A stretch of 64,000 bases of DNA. Origin: an uncultured bacterium. Its GTDB lineage: Bacteria; Myxococcota_A; Bradymonadia; UBA7976; VGTA01. The notes beneath the pieces were generated by a model that was given only the letters and a program-made list of their open reading frames with translations, searched no databases and was not told the DNA's origin. Both the position numbers and the translations under genes were made by a program. This document shows, one piece after another, positions 45,189 to 53,871 of the stretch. Numbering within the stretch: the first letter of the stretch is position 1; the number at the start of each line of letters is the position of its first letter. The stretch covers positions 172,001-236,000 of the forward strand of contig CALSSE010000017.1 of NCBI GenBank assembly GCA_943788935.1. The letters run 5' to 3'.

Positions 45189-45959
45189 TCATGACTCCAT
45201 TTGGGCGCTCGTTAGACCAAAACGCCGCTCTCGCTTAGCAAATCTTAAGCAGGCGTCGTGGAGATGAGACTCAGTAAATTCGGGCCAGGGGAGCTTAAGG
45301 AAATCGAGCTCAGCATAAGCGCTCTGCCACAGTAAGAAGTTGCTTAGGCGTTGCTCACCGCTTGTCCGAATGATCAGATCCGGCGGAGGGATATCCGGGG
45401 CATAAAGATGGGCTTGAATCATCGACTCATCGATATGATCAGGGTCAAGCTCTCCTCGACGGACTTGGCTTGTGATCGACTTGATCGCTTGAATGATCTC
45501 TTCTCGCCCTCCATAGCTGAGTGCTAGAGTGAGGGTCATCCCTTGGTTTTTTGAAGTCTCTTCAATGATGGCGAGTAGTTGTTCACGAACCCAAGAGGGG
45601 AGCTTGTTAAGATCACCGATCGCGCGCAGCTGAATGCGCCTCTCTACCATCTCTTCTCGCTGTTCTTTTAGGTATTGACTGAGGAGGGTCATAAGCGCAC
45701 CTACCTCATCTACAGGCCGACCCCAATTTTGCTCACTGAAAGCATAGAGTGTCAGATGTTTTAGTCCCCATCGTCTACAACAGCGTACGATGCGATTCAC
45801 GACCTCTGACCCTACTCGATGTCCTTCCTCTCGTGGAGCGCCTCTGTCTTCGGCCCATCGGCCATTACCGTCCATAATCATGGCGATATGAGAGGGAAGG
45901 GGAGGAGGTGACTTGGAGATCACTTGACCCTCTTCAGTGATCACCTTTCGATCAGTCAC
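45189..45959 (-). CDS. uppS: Undecaprenyl (isoprenyl) diphosphate synthase
   Basis: This enzyme elongates farnesyl diphosphate with cis-isoprene units to the C55 carrier lipid for peptidoglycan and O-antigen. The 256-residue protein has the signature HIAMIMDGNGRWAEDRG (Asp30), TLYAFSEQNW, ALSYGGREEI, DLIIRTSGEQRLSNFLLWQSAY and ELDFLKLPWPEF. Its start overlaps the stop of the receiver-J protein by four bases (ATGA). Confidence 0.95.
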   Translation of the reverse strand: MTDRKVITEEGQVISKSPPPLPSHIAMIMDGNGRWAEDRGAPREEGHRVGSEVVNRIVRCCRRWGLKHLTLYAFSEQNWGRPVDEVGALMTLLSQYLKEQREEMVERRIQLRAIGDLNKLPSWVREQLLAIIEETSKNQGMTLTLALSYGGREEIIQAIKSITSQVRRGELDPDHIDESMIQAHLYAPDIPPPDLIIRTSGEQRLSNFLLWQSAYAELDFLKLPWPEFTESHLHDACLRFAKRERRFGLTSAQMES

Positions 45960-46918
45960 GGCGCGACCTGTTGTTCAATAGCTGTTGCCACCTCTGGATC
46001 TCGAGAGGCGAGCTCTAAGAGCACCTCATATCCTGAAGCGAGCTGCTTTATACTCACGTTACCAGGTTCTCTTTGGTGAGTCTTCAAGACGAGCTCATAG
46101 GCAGGCTTGAGTAACCCACGACTTCTTAAACTCAACACGTTGGCCAGCGCGAACTGTATCTCAACATCATCTGATATCTTGAGGATCTCCTTACGTCTCT
46201 CTTCTAGAGCTCTATTCCACTCGACAACGCCTAGACTCAGCATCGATTCATAGAGGGGTCGCTTAAGGGGGTCACTGAGCGTTTGATACGCTTCTAATAC
46301 ACGTTTATATATAGCGTTTACCCTATTATACACTGGAGGATGACTTATTTTGATGTTGCGATGACGGTCGGGGTGCAACATAAGCGACCTTTGATGAAAG
46401 CGGGCTTTTACCTCATGAGGGGCAGCGGCTTGGTCAAGCTCAAGGAGTTGGTAGTAAGAGAGCTTATCAAATCGGGCCCACACTTTATCTAATCCCGCGG
46501 CGACTTGTTGAGGGAGAATTTGATAGTTACTGATCGGTTGACGCTCTTCAGCGATCGACAAGATTTGGTGGCTGAGGCTGTTAAAGTCGAAAGGATATTT
46601 GAGGTAGGCATCAGCGCCCAACGCGGTGAGCTGATGCTGGGCTGACACTTCTCCTTGACCGAGAATGAGAACCCCCCAAAAGGCGCGCTCTCGAGCTCTC
46701 CGGAGCTGCTTAACCGCAGTGAACGTCTCCTCACCTATGTCGAAGAGGACCCACACGCCCCCTAGTCGTAATGGATGTTGAGCTAAACTTGACCAGCTCT
46801 CTCCGCTCGTGATCGTAGCGCCTATCCCTTTGAGGGCATTGTTCAGCATCAATCGTTGTCGTTCATCAGGGTGAATTAGAGCGATATGTAGTGGGGGCTT
46901 GGTCAATGTCTTACTCAT
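45956..46918 (-). CDS. Receiver-like / J-domain fusion protein
   Basis: The 320-residue protein has two parts. Residues 10-125 follow the response-regulator fold: ALIHPDERQR (Asp18/Glu19 acidic pocket), Asp60 in VLFDIG as the possible phospho site, and Lys107 in LKYPF; the usual Ser/Thr at the end of strand 4 is not seen. Residues about 153-222 form a J domain with His182-Pro-Asp184 and the tail YQTLSDPLKRPLYE. The C-terminal 100 residues are helical (TPR-like possible). It lies 82 bases after the DnaK-like gene and overlaps uppS. Inference: a signal-controlled co-chaperone for that DnaK. Confidence 0.8.
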   Translation of the reverse strand: MSKTLTKPPLHIALIHPDERQRLMLNNALKGIGATITSGESWSSLAQHPLRLGGVWVLFDIGEETFTAVKQLRRARERAFWGVLILGQGEVSAQHQLTALGADAYLKYPFDFNSLSHQILSIAEERQPISNYQILPQQVAAGLDKVWARFDKLSYYQLLELDQAAAPHEVKARFHQRSLMLHPDRHRNIKISHPPVYNRVNAIYKRVLEAYQTLSDPLKRPLYESMLSLGVVEWNRALEERRKEILKISDDVEIQFALANVLSLRSRGLLKPAYELVLKTHQREPGNVSIKQLASGYEVLLELASRDPEVATAIEQQVAP

Positions 46919-47000
46919 CGGAGAGGAGCCTTCGGGGGTAGGATCTTTTGGTTGATCCCCTCAAGAGAGAGGCGCTCGAGAAGAGCAGGGGATGATGATC

Positions 47001-48611
47001 TCATGGTTTTGGGCTGACCGCTACAGCGCCTAGACCGCTTGAGTCAAGTCGATCTTTCATCTTAGAGACATTCTCTTCGCTATATCCCGTGGATACTTTA
47101 ACACGAGTTTCATGGGCGAGACCGGTGTCGAGGTCTTTAGCGCGGACAGAGACGAGGCCATCGGTATCCACTTCAAAGACCACTTCGATCTTGACCTCCC
47201 CACGTGGCGCGGAGCGAATACCGATCAACTCAAGCTGTCCGAGTTTAATGTTATCATCTGCGACGCGGCTCTCTCCCTGAAACACTTGGATCTTAACCTC
47301 AGTTTGTTGGTCTACCGTGGTGGTGAAGACCTTAGACTCCTCGCAAGGGACGGCGGTATTCTTCTTGATCAGCACCTCACATATCCCTTGAATTGTCATT
47401 ACGCCAATAGAGACAGGCGTCACGTCGAGCAACAGTGGGTTATGCTTGAGCTGCTCAATAGAGAATGGCGCGCCGAGCATGGCGCCTTGAATCGCAGCGC
47501 CCACGGCGACAACTTCGTCAGGGTCAATATCGGTGCGGGGAGGGCGACCAAAATATTTTTCTACCATCTCTCTCACGAGAGGGACACGAGTTGACCCACC
47601 GACGAGGATCACATCGTCGATCTCTTTGGGGCTAAAGCTCAGGCTAGAAAAGGCATCGTCACAGATCTTGAAAGAGCGCTCGATAATATCTTCACACTGT
47701 TTCTTGAAGAGCTCACGGCTCATCAAGAGGTTCAGCTCTACAGGTTCCTCATATTCAAGGAGCCTGATCTTCTCGGTGAGCTGAAATTTATCAATACGGC
47801 TCAAGCCTTTCTTCACTTGCTCAGCGATGTGCTTGATCTTACCTCTGAGGTGAGTTTGCTTATCTATGTTAAAACTATAGTGGTTTTGAAGATAAATGAG
47901 GATGACTCGCGTGAGACGATTATCAAAGTCATCACCACCGAGATAGGTATCACCTGCGGTTGAATTGACTTCAAATACGTTATCTGCGGCATGTAGCACC
48001 GTCATATCAAAGGTTCCACCGCCCAAGTCATAGATCGCCAACTTAGCGTCTAGGTTCTTCCCATATCCATAGGCAAGCGCGGCGGCGGTAGGCTCATTCA
48101 AGATCCGTAAGATCTCTAAGCCGGCGAGCTCACCAGCTAACTTGGTCATCTGTCGCTGACTATCATTAAAGTTGGCCGGTACAGTAACGACCGCTTTGTT
48201 GACTTCAACTCCGAGATACTGCTCAGCGAGATCTTTCATACGGTGAAGGACTAGAGCAGAGATCTCAGGGAGAGCGTAGGCTTCGCCGCGGATCTCTATC
48301 ATAGAGTTCTGGTCATCTCCTCTCACAACGCGGTAAGGGAGCTGGGCCCTCAACTTACGAGACTCCTTGCTGTCGAAGGGGTAGCCGATAAACCTCTTCG
48401 CTGAAAAGACTGTATTTCGTGGGTCAGCGACCAACTCCTGTCTCGCTTCATTACCGATAATGATCGATCCATCTTTAATGAAGGAGACGATAGAGGACTG
48501 AATACGATGCCCTTGCTCGTCAGGGATGACGATAACTTGACTGTCTACCATCACCGCGACACATGAGTTTGTCGTACCGAGGTCTATCCCAACTACGATG
48601 TCATCGCTCAA
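47001..48611 (-). CDS. Hsp70 (DnaK-like) chaperone without the helical lid
   Basis: The nucleotide-binding domain (1-380) carries VGIDLGTTNSCVAVM, AIYDLGGGTFDMTVL and VILVGGSTRVPLVREM. The beta substrate-binding domain (about 385-505) is present, with TPVSIGVMT and the linker (LLLDV) intact. The protein ends at residue 536, against about 638 for DnaK, so most of the alpha-helical lid is absent. That shape recalls HscC-like or specialised Hsp70s. It is paired with the receiver-J protein downstream. GrpE is not encoded here. A separate housekeeping dnaK presumably exists elsewhere. Confidence 0.88.
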   Translation of the reverse strand: MSDDIVVGIDLGTTNSCVAVMVDSQVIVIPDEQGHRIQSSIVSFIKDGSIIIGNEARQELVADPRNTVFSAKRFIGYPFDSKESRKLRAQLPYRVVRGDDQNSMIEIRGEAYALPEISALVLHRMKDLAEQYLGVEVNKAVVTVPANFNDSQRQMTKLAGELAGLEILRILNEPTAAALAYGYGKNLDAKLAIYDLGGGTFDMTVLHAADNVFEVNSTAGDTYLGGDDFDNRLTRVILIYLQNHYSFNIDKQTHLRGKIKHIAEQVKKGLSRIDKFQLTEKIRLLEYEEPVELNLLMSRELFKKQCEDIIERSFKICDDAFSSLSFSPKEIDDVILVGGSTRVPLVREMVEKYFGRPPRTDIDPDEVVAVGAAIQGAMLGAPFSIEQLKHNPLLLDVTPVSIGVMTIQGICEVLIKKNTAVPCEESKVFTTTVDQQTEVKIQVFQGESRVADDNIKLGQLELIGIRSAPRGEVKIEVVFEVDTDGLVSVRAKDLDTGLAHETRVKVSTGYSEENVSKMKDRLDSSGLGAVAVSPKP

Positions 48612-48753
48612 AGTGAGCTCCTTTCAGCGAACCGCTCATCACTTCATGATACACAGATAATGAGAGGCGCGGTCGTGCCTTTTTTAGCAGATCATGATAC
48701 TAGCAAAAGATGAACAAAAGACAACATTAAGCACAGATCAAGGAAAGCCCACT

Positions 48754-50184
48754 ATGAGATTCATGAGAGATCAACACCAAAGCGATAACTTATCTCCCTC
48801 TATTGAGACCTTGAGCCAGCTTCCAACGACAGAGATACTTGGGCGACGTCGAGCTAAGATCCAAGAAGCGATCAAGGAGGGAGAAGCAGCCTTAATCAGC
48901 GCGGGTTCACCGGCCGCTCGTAACTTTCCGGCTAACCATTATACCGGCTTCAGAGCATCGAGCCACTTCCTCTACTGTGTCGGTCAACATCTCTCCTCAG
49001 CGATGCTACTCTTGACACGAAATAATGCCTCTCTTTATGTCCCTACACCTTCGCCAAGTAGAGCACTGTGGCACGGTGAAGAGAAGTCATTTGCCACCTT
49101 AGCTCAGGAAATAGGGTGTGAGGTGAGAGCGCTGAGTGAGCTAGAGAGCGCGTTGGCCAGTCTCTCCAATGTGATGAGACCGCCTACGTATCAAGCGGCA
49201 TTGAAGCTCAAACTCTCTGCTTTGACAGGACGAGACGATGACCCTCGGCTAGACTTGACTCTCCATCACGCCTTGGTAGAGGCGCGCTTACTCCATGACG
49301 ATGAGGCGATTAAGCAGCTACGATATGCGAGCTCACTCACCGGTTTAGCTCATCATGAGGGTTTGAAGGCGACTCGCCACGCGAAATGGTCACATCAGAT
49401 ACGAGCGGCGATGGAGTCACCATTAATGGCGTGTGGAGCCAATCTCGCTTATGCACCTATTATTACTCCTCATGGAGAGGTGTTGCATAATCATGCTTAC
49501 CATAGTCCTATTGCCTCAGGTGATCTAATACTCGCCGATGTAGGCGCTGAGACCCCTCAAGGTTGGGCGGGTGATGTCACCCGTACATGGCCAGTGAGTG
49601 GAGAGTGGAGTGAGACTCAACGAGCTGCCTATGAGGTCGTGCTCAGAGCATTGAAAGCGTCCACAGCGCTCGCTAAACCAGGAGTTGAGTATGCGTCTCT
49701 TCACCAAAAGACTCGAGAGGTGCTCGCTGAGGGATTAATCGATCTAGGGATATTGAGAGGTTCGGTTGAGGAGAATCTTGACGCTAACAGCGTCGCTCTG
49801 TTCTTCCCCCATGGTGTGGGGCATCTTCTCGGTCTAGATGTTCATGATATGGAGGATCTTGGAGACTTGGCAGGTTATGCGTCAGGTAGAGAGAGAAGAG
49901 ATACCTTCGGGTGGGGTTATCTCCGGCTAGATCGACCTCTTGCTACCGGGATGGCCATCACGATCGAGCCTGGTTTTTATCAAGTACCTACCCTACTCAA
50001 GGACCCAAGTTGGGCGGGACCAAGCGCAGGGAAGATGATAGATTGGGATGCTCTATCGCGGTTCAATGATGTTCGAGGCATCCGCATTGAGGATGATATC
50101 CTCATCACTGATGACGAACCAGAGGTGCTCTCTGCTCATATCCCCTATGAGGTAGACGAGCTTAGTCAAATCATCAGGAGCTAA
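48754..50184 (+). CDS. M24 family aminopeptidase (Xaa-Pro type)
   Basis: Metal-dependent removal of N-terminal residues, typically before proline. The 476-residue protein has an N-terminal AMP_N-like domain (about 25-165; NFPANHYTGFRASSHFLY) and a pita-bread domain. The five metal ligands lie in LADVGAETPQGWAGDVTRTW (two Asp), FPHGVGHLLGLDVHD (His), TIEPGFY (Glu) and IRIEDDIL (Glu). I start at ATG 48754 (AAGGA nine bases upstream); ATG 48694 would add 20 residues and has no site. It diverges from the DnaK-like gene. Confidence 0.88.
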   Translation: MRFMRDQHQSDNLSPSIETLSQLPTTEILGRRRAKIQEAIKEGEAALISAGSPAARNFPANHYTGFRASSHFLYCVGQHLSSAMLLLTRNNASLYVPTPSPSRALWHGEEKSFATLAQEIGCEVRALSELESALASLSNVMRPPTYQAALKLKLSALTGRDDDPRLDLTLHHALVEARLLHDDEAIKQLRYASSLTGLAHHEGLKATRHAKWSHQIRAAMESPLMACGANLAYAPIITPHGEVLHNHAYHSPIASGDLILADVGAETPQGWAGDVTRTWPVSGEWSETQRAAYEVVLRALKASTALAKPGVEYASLHQKTREVLAEGLIDLGILRGSVEENLDANSVALFFPHGVGHLLGLDVHDMEDLGDLAGYASGRERRDTFGWGYLRLDRPLATGMAITIEPGFYQVPTLLKDPSWAGPSAGKMIDWDALSRFNDVRGIRIEDDILITDDEPEVLSAHIPYEVDELSQIIRS

Positions 50185-50250
50185 TGAGTACAGGAGCGAG
50201 GCTCGCTTTATCTCGTTTGTGCTAAGGCTTGTTTCGATCTCTTACATCGA

Positions 50251-50280
50251 GATACCGAGATACCTAGATACCGAGAGATA
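50251..50280. repeat. 8-bp tandem repeat, three to four copies
   Basis: The unit gataccga is repeated with one changed copy (gatacct) between the M24 peptidase stop and the convergent IHF/HU gene. Confidence 0.8.
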
Positions 50281-50288
50281 AACAGGGC

Positions 50289-50570
50289 TCAGCTGAGGTG
50301 GTTGAGCCCTTCACGGAGCTCTTTCCCAGCCTTAAAGAAAGGAGAGAGCTTGGGAGCCACTTTAACGCTCTCCCCCGTCTTAGGATTGCGACCAAGATAT
50401 GACTCATAAGCTCTGACTTCAAAAGTTCCAAAGCCTCTTAGCTCGACGCGATTGCCTTCTTTGAGGGCATCTTCAATGGTTTTGAAAACGGTATTTACAA
50501 CCTGCTCTGCTTGCATATGACTGCAAGGAAAGGTTTGTGAGACTCTCTCGATTAGCTCACTCTTTTTCAT
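50289..50570 (-). CDS. ihfB: HU/IHF family DNA-binding protein (IHF beta-like)
   Basis: The 93-residue protein bends DNA as a dimer. It matches the DNABII family: MKKSELIERVSQTF, DALKEGNRVELRGFGTFEVR, YLGRNPKTGE (the intercalating Pro in the beta arm) and PFFKAGKELRE. The N-terminal MxKSELIE form and the arm sequence favour IHF beta over HU. ATG 50570 has AAGGA eight bases upstream; the ATG ten codons earlier lacks one. Being sure of IHF against HU needs a partner comparison. Confidence 0.85.
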   Translation of the reverse strand: MKKSELIERVSQTFPCSHMQAEQVVNTVFKTIEDALKEGNRVELRGFGTFEVRAYESYLGRNPKTGESVKVAPKLSPFFKAGKELREGLNHLS

Positions 50571-50865
50571 GATAGCTGTCCTTGTATTGTATTTGTGCAC
50601 AAGATCAATACGTAAACCTAAACGGTAAATAATAAGATGATTGTTTTAATCCTGTAGCTTTTTTATTATTTTCTATGAATATGACTCACCCAACAAGTGT
50701 AGAGTCGCTATTAAAAAATATAAACATGCAGACCGAGCGTGAAATTAAAAATCAATAAAATCAAGGGGAAATCCCTCGCCTCTAGCGCAAGTATTTAATA
50801 TTATAATATTTTTACTTTGAGGGGGTGAAAGAAAATATTTTATTTTGAGCATATGAGAGGTTTCG
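50571..50865. other. A/T-rich divergent promoter region
   Basis: The region between the IHF-like gene and the GT2 gene is strongly A/T-rich, unlike its neighbours, and holds no reading frame or RNA I can support. It probably carries both promoters. Confidence 0.4.
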
Positions 50866-51699
50866 TTGACTCACACTCACCCCCTAACGATTGATATTCT
50901 CATCCCCGCCTTGAATGAAGCAGAGGCTCTCCCTTTTGTTCTAGAGCCACTGCGAGCGTTAAAGGGTGATCTACAGTCGCTCTCTCTCTCGGGTGCTAGA
51001 CTTCGGCATGTCGTTGTCATAGATAATGGAAGCATTGATCAGACATCGACAGTCGCTCTCTCTCTTGGCGCTGATGTCATATTAGAGCCTCAACGTGGGT
51101 ATGGAGCCGCTTGCTTAGCGGGTATTAAGAAGATCTCAGCCTCCCCTCCAGATGTAGTGGTCTTCTTAGATGCTGATGGCTCGGATGATTTAGGAGACTT
51201 AGATCCTTTAGTCGCCTTGCTCTCTCATTCACTGAACAACCCTCCTAGCGGAGATAGAGAGCGTCTCCTCTATCCGACGAAGGTTAGCTCTCACTCATCG
51301 AATAAAGAGGGTGAAGCCTGTATGGTAATCGGCTCTAGAGCTCGGTTTGCCTCTCCTGGTGCGCTCACTCCTCTACAGCTGTTTGGTAATGCGCTCTCTT
51401 GTTCTCTGCTTAAGATGATCTTTGGCGCTCGCTTCACTGATTTAGGCCCATTCAGAGCGATCAGATGGGAGACTTTGATGTCATTGGAGATGAGAGATCA
51501 GACGTATGGTTGGACGGTCGAGATGCAAGCAAAAGCCTGTGCCCAAGGAGTTCTATGTGCCGAGCGAGATGTCACTTATCATCCTCGACGAGCCGGAGAG
51601 AGTAAAGTATCGGGTCGCTTCAGCGCCTCGATGAGAGCGGGGGTAAAGATCTTATGGACTATAGGCGCTGCATGGTGGCGACAGAGAGCGGGACGCTAG
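50866..51699 (+). CDS. Family 2 glycosyltransferase (DPM-like)
   Basis: The 277-residue GT-A enzyme has DILIPALNEAEALPFVLEPL, VVIDNGSIDQTSTVA, GYGAACLAGIK and FLDADGSDDLGDL (the DxD-like nucleotide-metal site). A C-terminal part (IGSRARF, LGPFRAIRWETL, YGWTVEMQAKA) matches the dolichyl-phosphate-mannose synthase-like group often found beside DUF2064 proteins. TTG 50866 has GAGAGG five bases upstream; an ATG at 50853 is out of frame. Acceptor and sugar unknown. It overlaps the start of the DUF2064-FolC gene. Confidence 0.88.
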   Translation: MTHTHPLTIDILIPALNEAEALPFVLEPLRALKGDLQSLSLSGARLRHVVVIDNGSIDQTSTVALSLGADVILEPQRGYGAACLAGIKKISASPPDVVVFLDADGSDDLGDLDPLVALLSHSLNNPPSGDRERLLYPTKVSSHSSNKEGEACMVIGSRARFASPGALTPLQLFGNALSCSLLKMIFGARFTDLGPFRAIRWETLMSLEMRDQTYGWTVEMQAKACAQGVLCAERDVTYHPRRAGESKVSGRFSASMRAGVKILWTIGAAWWRQRAGR

Positions 51700-53756
51700 T
51701 GGGTAGAGGACATACTCCAAAAAAAAAGGGATCAGCGGAGAACGAGCCAATCAGACAATTCACAGTTCTCGCTAAGGCCCCTCATATTGGTAAGGTGAAG
51801 ACTCGACTCACCGCCGAACTAAGCGATTGGCAAGCGTTGCAGTTTCATGTGTGGTCACTACGTCAAGTCGTCGGTAGACTGTGTCCCTCTGTGACCGAAA
51901 GAGCGCCCTTGTTATTTAGTACATCTCCCCACGAGGTGTTCTCTACGCTTACTCTTGCTCTCCCGCCTCTCTCGCAACGAGATGGTCATCTAGGACTAAA
52001 AATGTTACATGCCCTAGAAGAGAGCTTTGCTCATTGCTCTCCTCGTCAGCAAAGAGACGCGGTGATGTTACTGGGTACGGATGCACCAGCTCTTCAATCA
52101 ACTTGGCTAGATGAGGGTTTTTCCTTTCTTACATCTTCTAAAGACCCCTCCATCGTTGTCGGTCCTGCTATAGACGGGGGCTATTATACGATCGGTTGTA
52201 ACCGAGCTGCGCTCTCAACGATTCGTCCTGTTTTTGATAATCAGATCAGCTGGGGGACAGATGAGGTCTTTGAGCAGACTGAGCGGATCATTCGACAGAT
52301 AATGAGCCGCTTTAAGATCTTACCCATGGGTTCAGATATCGACCACCCTGAAGACTTGGAAAGAGCTCGACTTAATTCTAAGATTCATTGGCATGAGCTA
52401 GATCAGCTGTTGCTCAGTCACCCGCTCAGTCCTCCTCATGATTTAATAGAACGAGCGGCATATGGGTCCGCTTTGAAGAGGCTCTTCTCGCTGACTCGCT
52501 TTGGCGAGCGGATGGACTTGAGCGCTCCACGCGCTATCAATAAGGCTTTGGATAACCCTCTATCGAGATATCGTAGCGTCTTGATCGGCGGAACGAATGG
52601 TAAGGGGAGTACAAGCGCTGCTTTAAACCAACTCGGTCTCCATGTCGGTCTCAAGGTGGGGTGTTTCACCTCTCCTCATCTCGTCAGCTTTCGAGAGCGC
52701 ATGAGGATTGGGGACACTTTGATCAGTCCCGCTCAAGTAGTAGAAGGAGTGAGCGCTGTATTCAAAGCGGCAGAGAGGGTCGAGATCACTTTGAGTTTCT
52801 TTGAAGCGACTTGGGCTTTAGCTGCTTGGTTCTTTAGGTCACAAGGGGTGGAGTGGGTCATTTGGGAGGTCGGGTTGGGGGGAAGATTAGACGCGACAAA
52901 TATCTGTGAGCCATCGGTGAGCGCGATCTGTAGCCTCTCTTTAGATCACACCCACGTACTCGGTGACTCACTCGCTGAGATCGCTTGGGAGAAGTCGCAT
53001 ATTTATCGAGAACACGGGGTTGCCTTAACAGGATGTGAAGGGGAGACTCTTAAGGTCTTAAGAGAGGTTAGCGTTGTGCAGCCTAGAGTGATAGACCAAG
53101 AGAGGGAAGCGGTCGAGGCTCTCTATCTACAGCGGTCTCGTGAGGATGAGGATAGCTTGTCGAGCGCTATGATCTCTACAGCGCATGGACGAAGTAATAT
53201 GGCTCTCGCATTGGCGATCGCTCGGGCTGCTCAATGGATAACACCCACGCTAAACATTCTCGATCTACAAGGGTGGCGAGATCTCAAGTGGCCGGGACGC
53301 TTAGAGCGGCTCGAAGGAGTGTGGTTAGATTGTGCCCATAATCATGATAGCGCTCGTTTGGTGAGCGCTTGGCTTAAAGATAAATCCTCACGTGAACCAG
53401 GTCGGTCTCTGCATCTTATCGTGGGGATGAGCGCTGATAAAGATATTACAGAGGTGCTAAACGACTTGGCTTCTTGCGCTGATCGCTTGACTCTCGTCTC
53501 CCCACTATACCCAAGGTGTGCGAGCGCGAGTGATCTACATAAGATCTATGAGGATGAGGTTAAGCCGAGGTTGGTCAATCGTGGAGAAACGCCTCCGCAT
53601 GTGGAGGTGACTCCCTCCCTCATCGAGGCGTTGCGTAAGAGAGAGGTTTCAGCCCTGACCCTCGTGACCGGCTCTTGCTTCTTAGTCGGTGAAGCAAGAG
53701 CATGGCTCTTAGGAGCAGATTTTCCTGAGTTAGGTGTCCTCACAACAGCGAGATGA
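51654..53756 (+). CDS. folC: DUF2064 transferase fused to folylpolyglutamate synthase (FolC)
   Basis: Residues about 36-245 are a DUF2064 (selenodomain-associated transferase 1-type) domain: FTVLAKAPHIGKVKTRL, MLLGTDAPAL and IDGGYYTIG. Residues about 260-690 are FolC, the ATP-dependent glutamate ligase of folate synthesis: GGTNGKGST (312-320), FTSPHLVSFRERMRI, WEVGLGGRLDATN and LDCAHNHDSAR. DUF2064 is nearly always a separate gene or is fused to a GT2. ATG 51654 overlaps the GT2 gene by 46 bases; ATG 51672 or GTG 51699 may be the real start. The dihydrofolate-synthase extra loop cannot be judged. Confidence 0.88.
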   Translation: MDYRRCMVATESGTLVGRGHTPKKKGSAENEPIRQFTVLAKAPHIGKVKTRLTAELSDWQALQFHVWSLRQVVGRLCPSVTERAPLLFSTSPHEVFSTLTLALPPLSQRDGHLGLKMLHALEESFAHCSPRQQRDAVMLLGTDAPALQSTWLDEGFSFLTSSKDPSIVVGPAIDGGYYTIGCNRAALSTIRPVFDNQISWGTDEVFEQTERIIRQIMSRFKILPMGSDIDHPEDLERARLNSKIHWHELDQLLLSHPLSPPHDLIERAAYGSALKRLFSLTRFGERMDLSAPRAINKALDNPLSRYRSVLIGGTNGKGSTSAALNQLGLHVGLKVGCFTSPHLVSFRERMRIGDTLISPAQVVEGVSAVFKAAERVEITLSFFEATWALAAWFFRSQGVEWVIWEVGLGGRLDATNICEPSVSAICSLSLDHTHVLGDSLAEIAWEKSHIYREHGVALTGCEGETLKVLREVSVVQPRVIDQEREAVEALYLQRSREDEDSLSSAMISTAHGRSNMALALAIARAAQWITPTLNILDLQGWRDLKWPGRLERLEGVWLDCAHNHDSARLVSAWLKDKSSREPGRSLHLIVGMSADKDITEVLNDLASCADRLTLVSPLYPRCASASDLHKIYEDEVKPRLVNRGETPPHVEVTPSLIEALRKREVSALTLVTGSCFLVGEARAWLLGADFPELGVLTTAR

Positions 53757-53871
53757 CTTCACCTTGACGTTGTGGATGGAAGCATCTTGAATCATAATAG
53801 CGCCCATAGTATCAAACTCTTCACCGAGAACAATATATGTAAAGTCAGTATATAGTAGGAGAGCACCTAAC

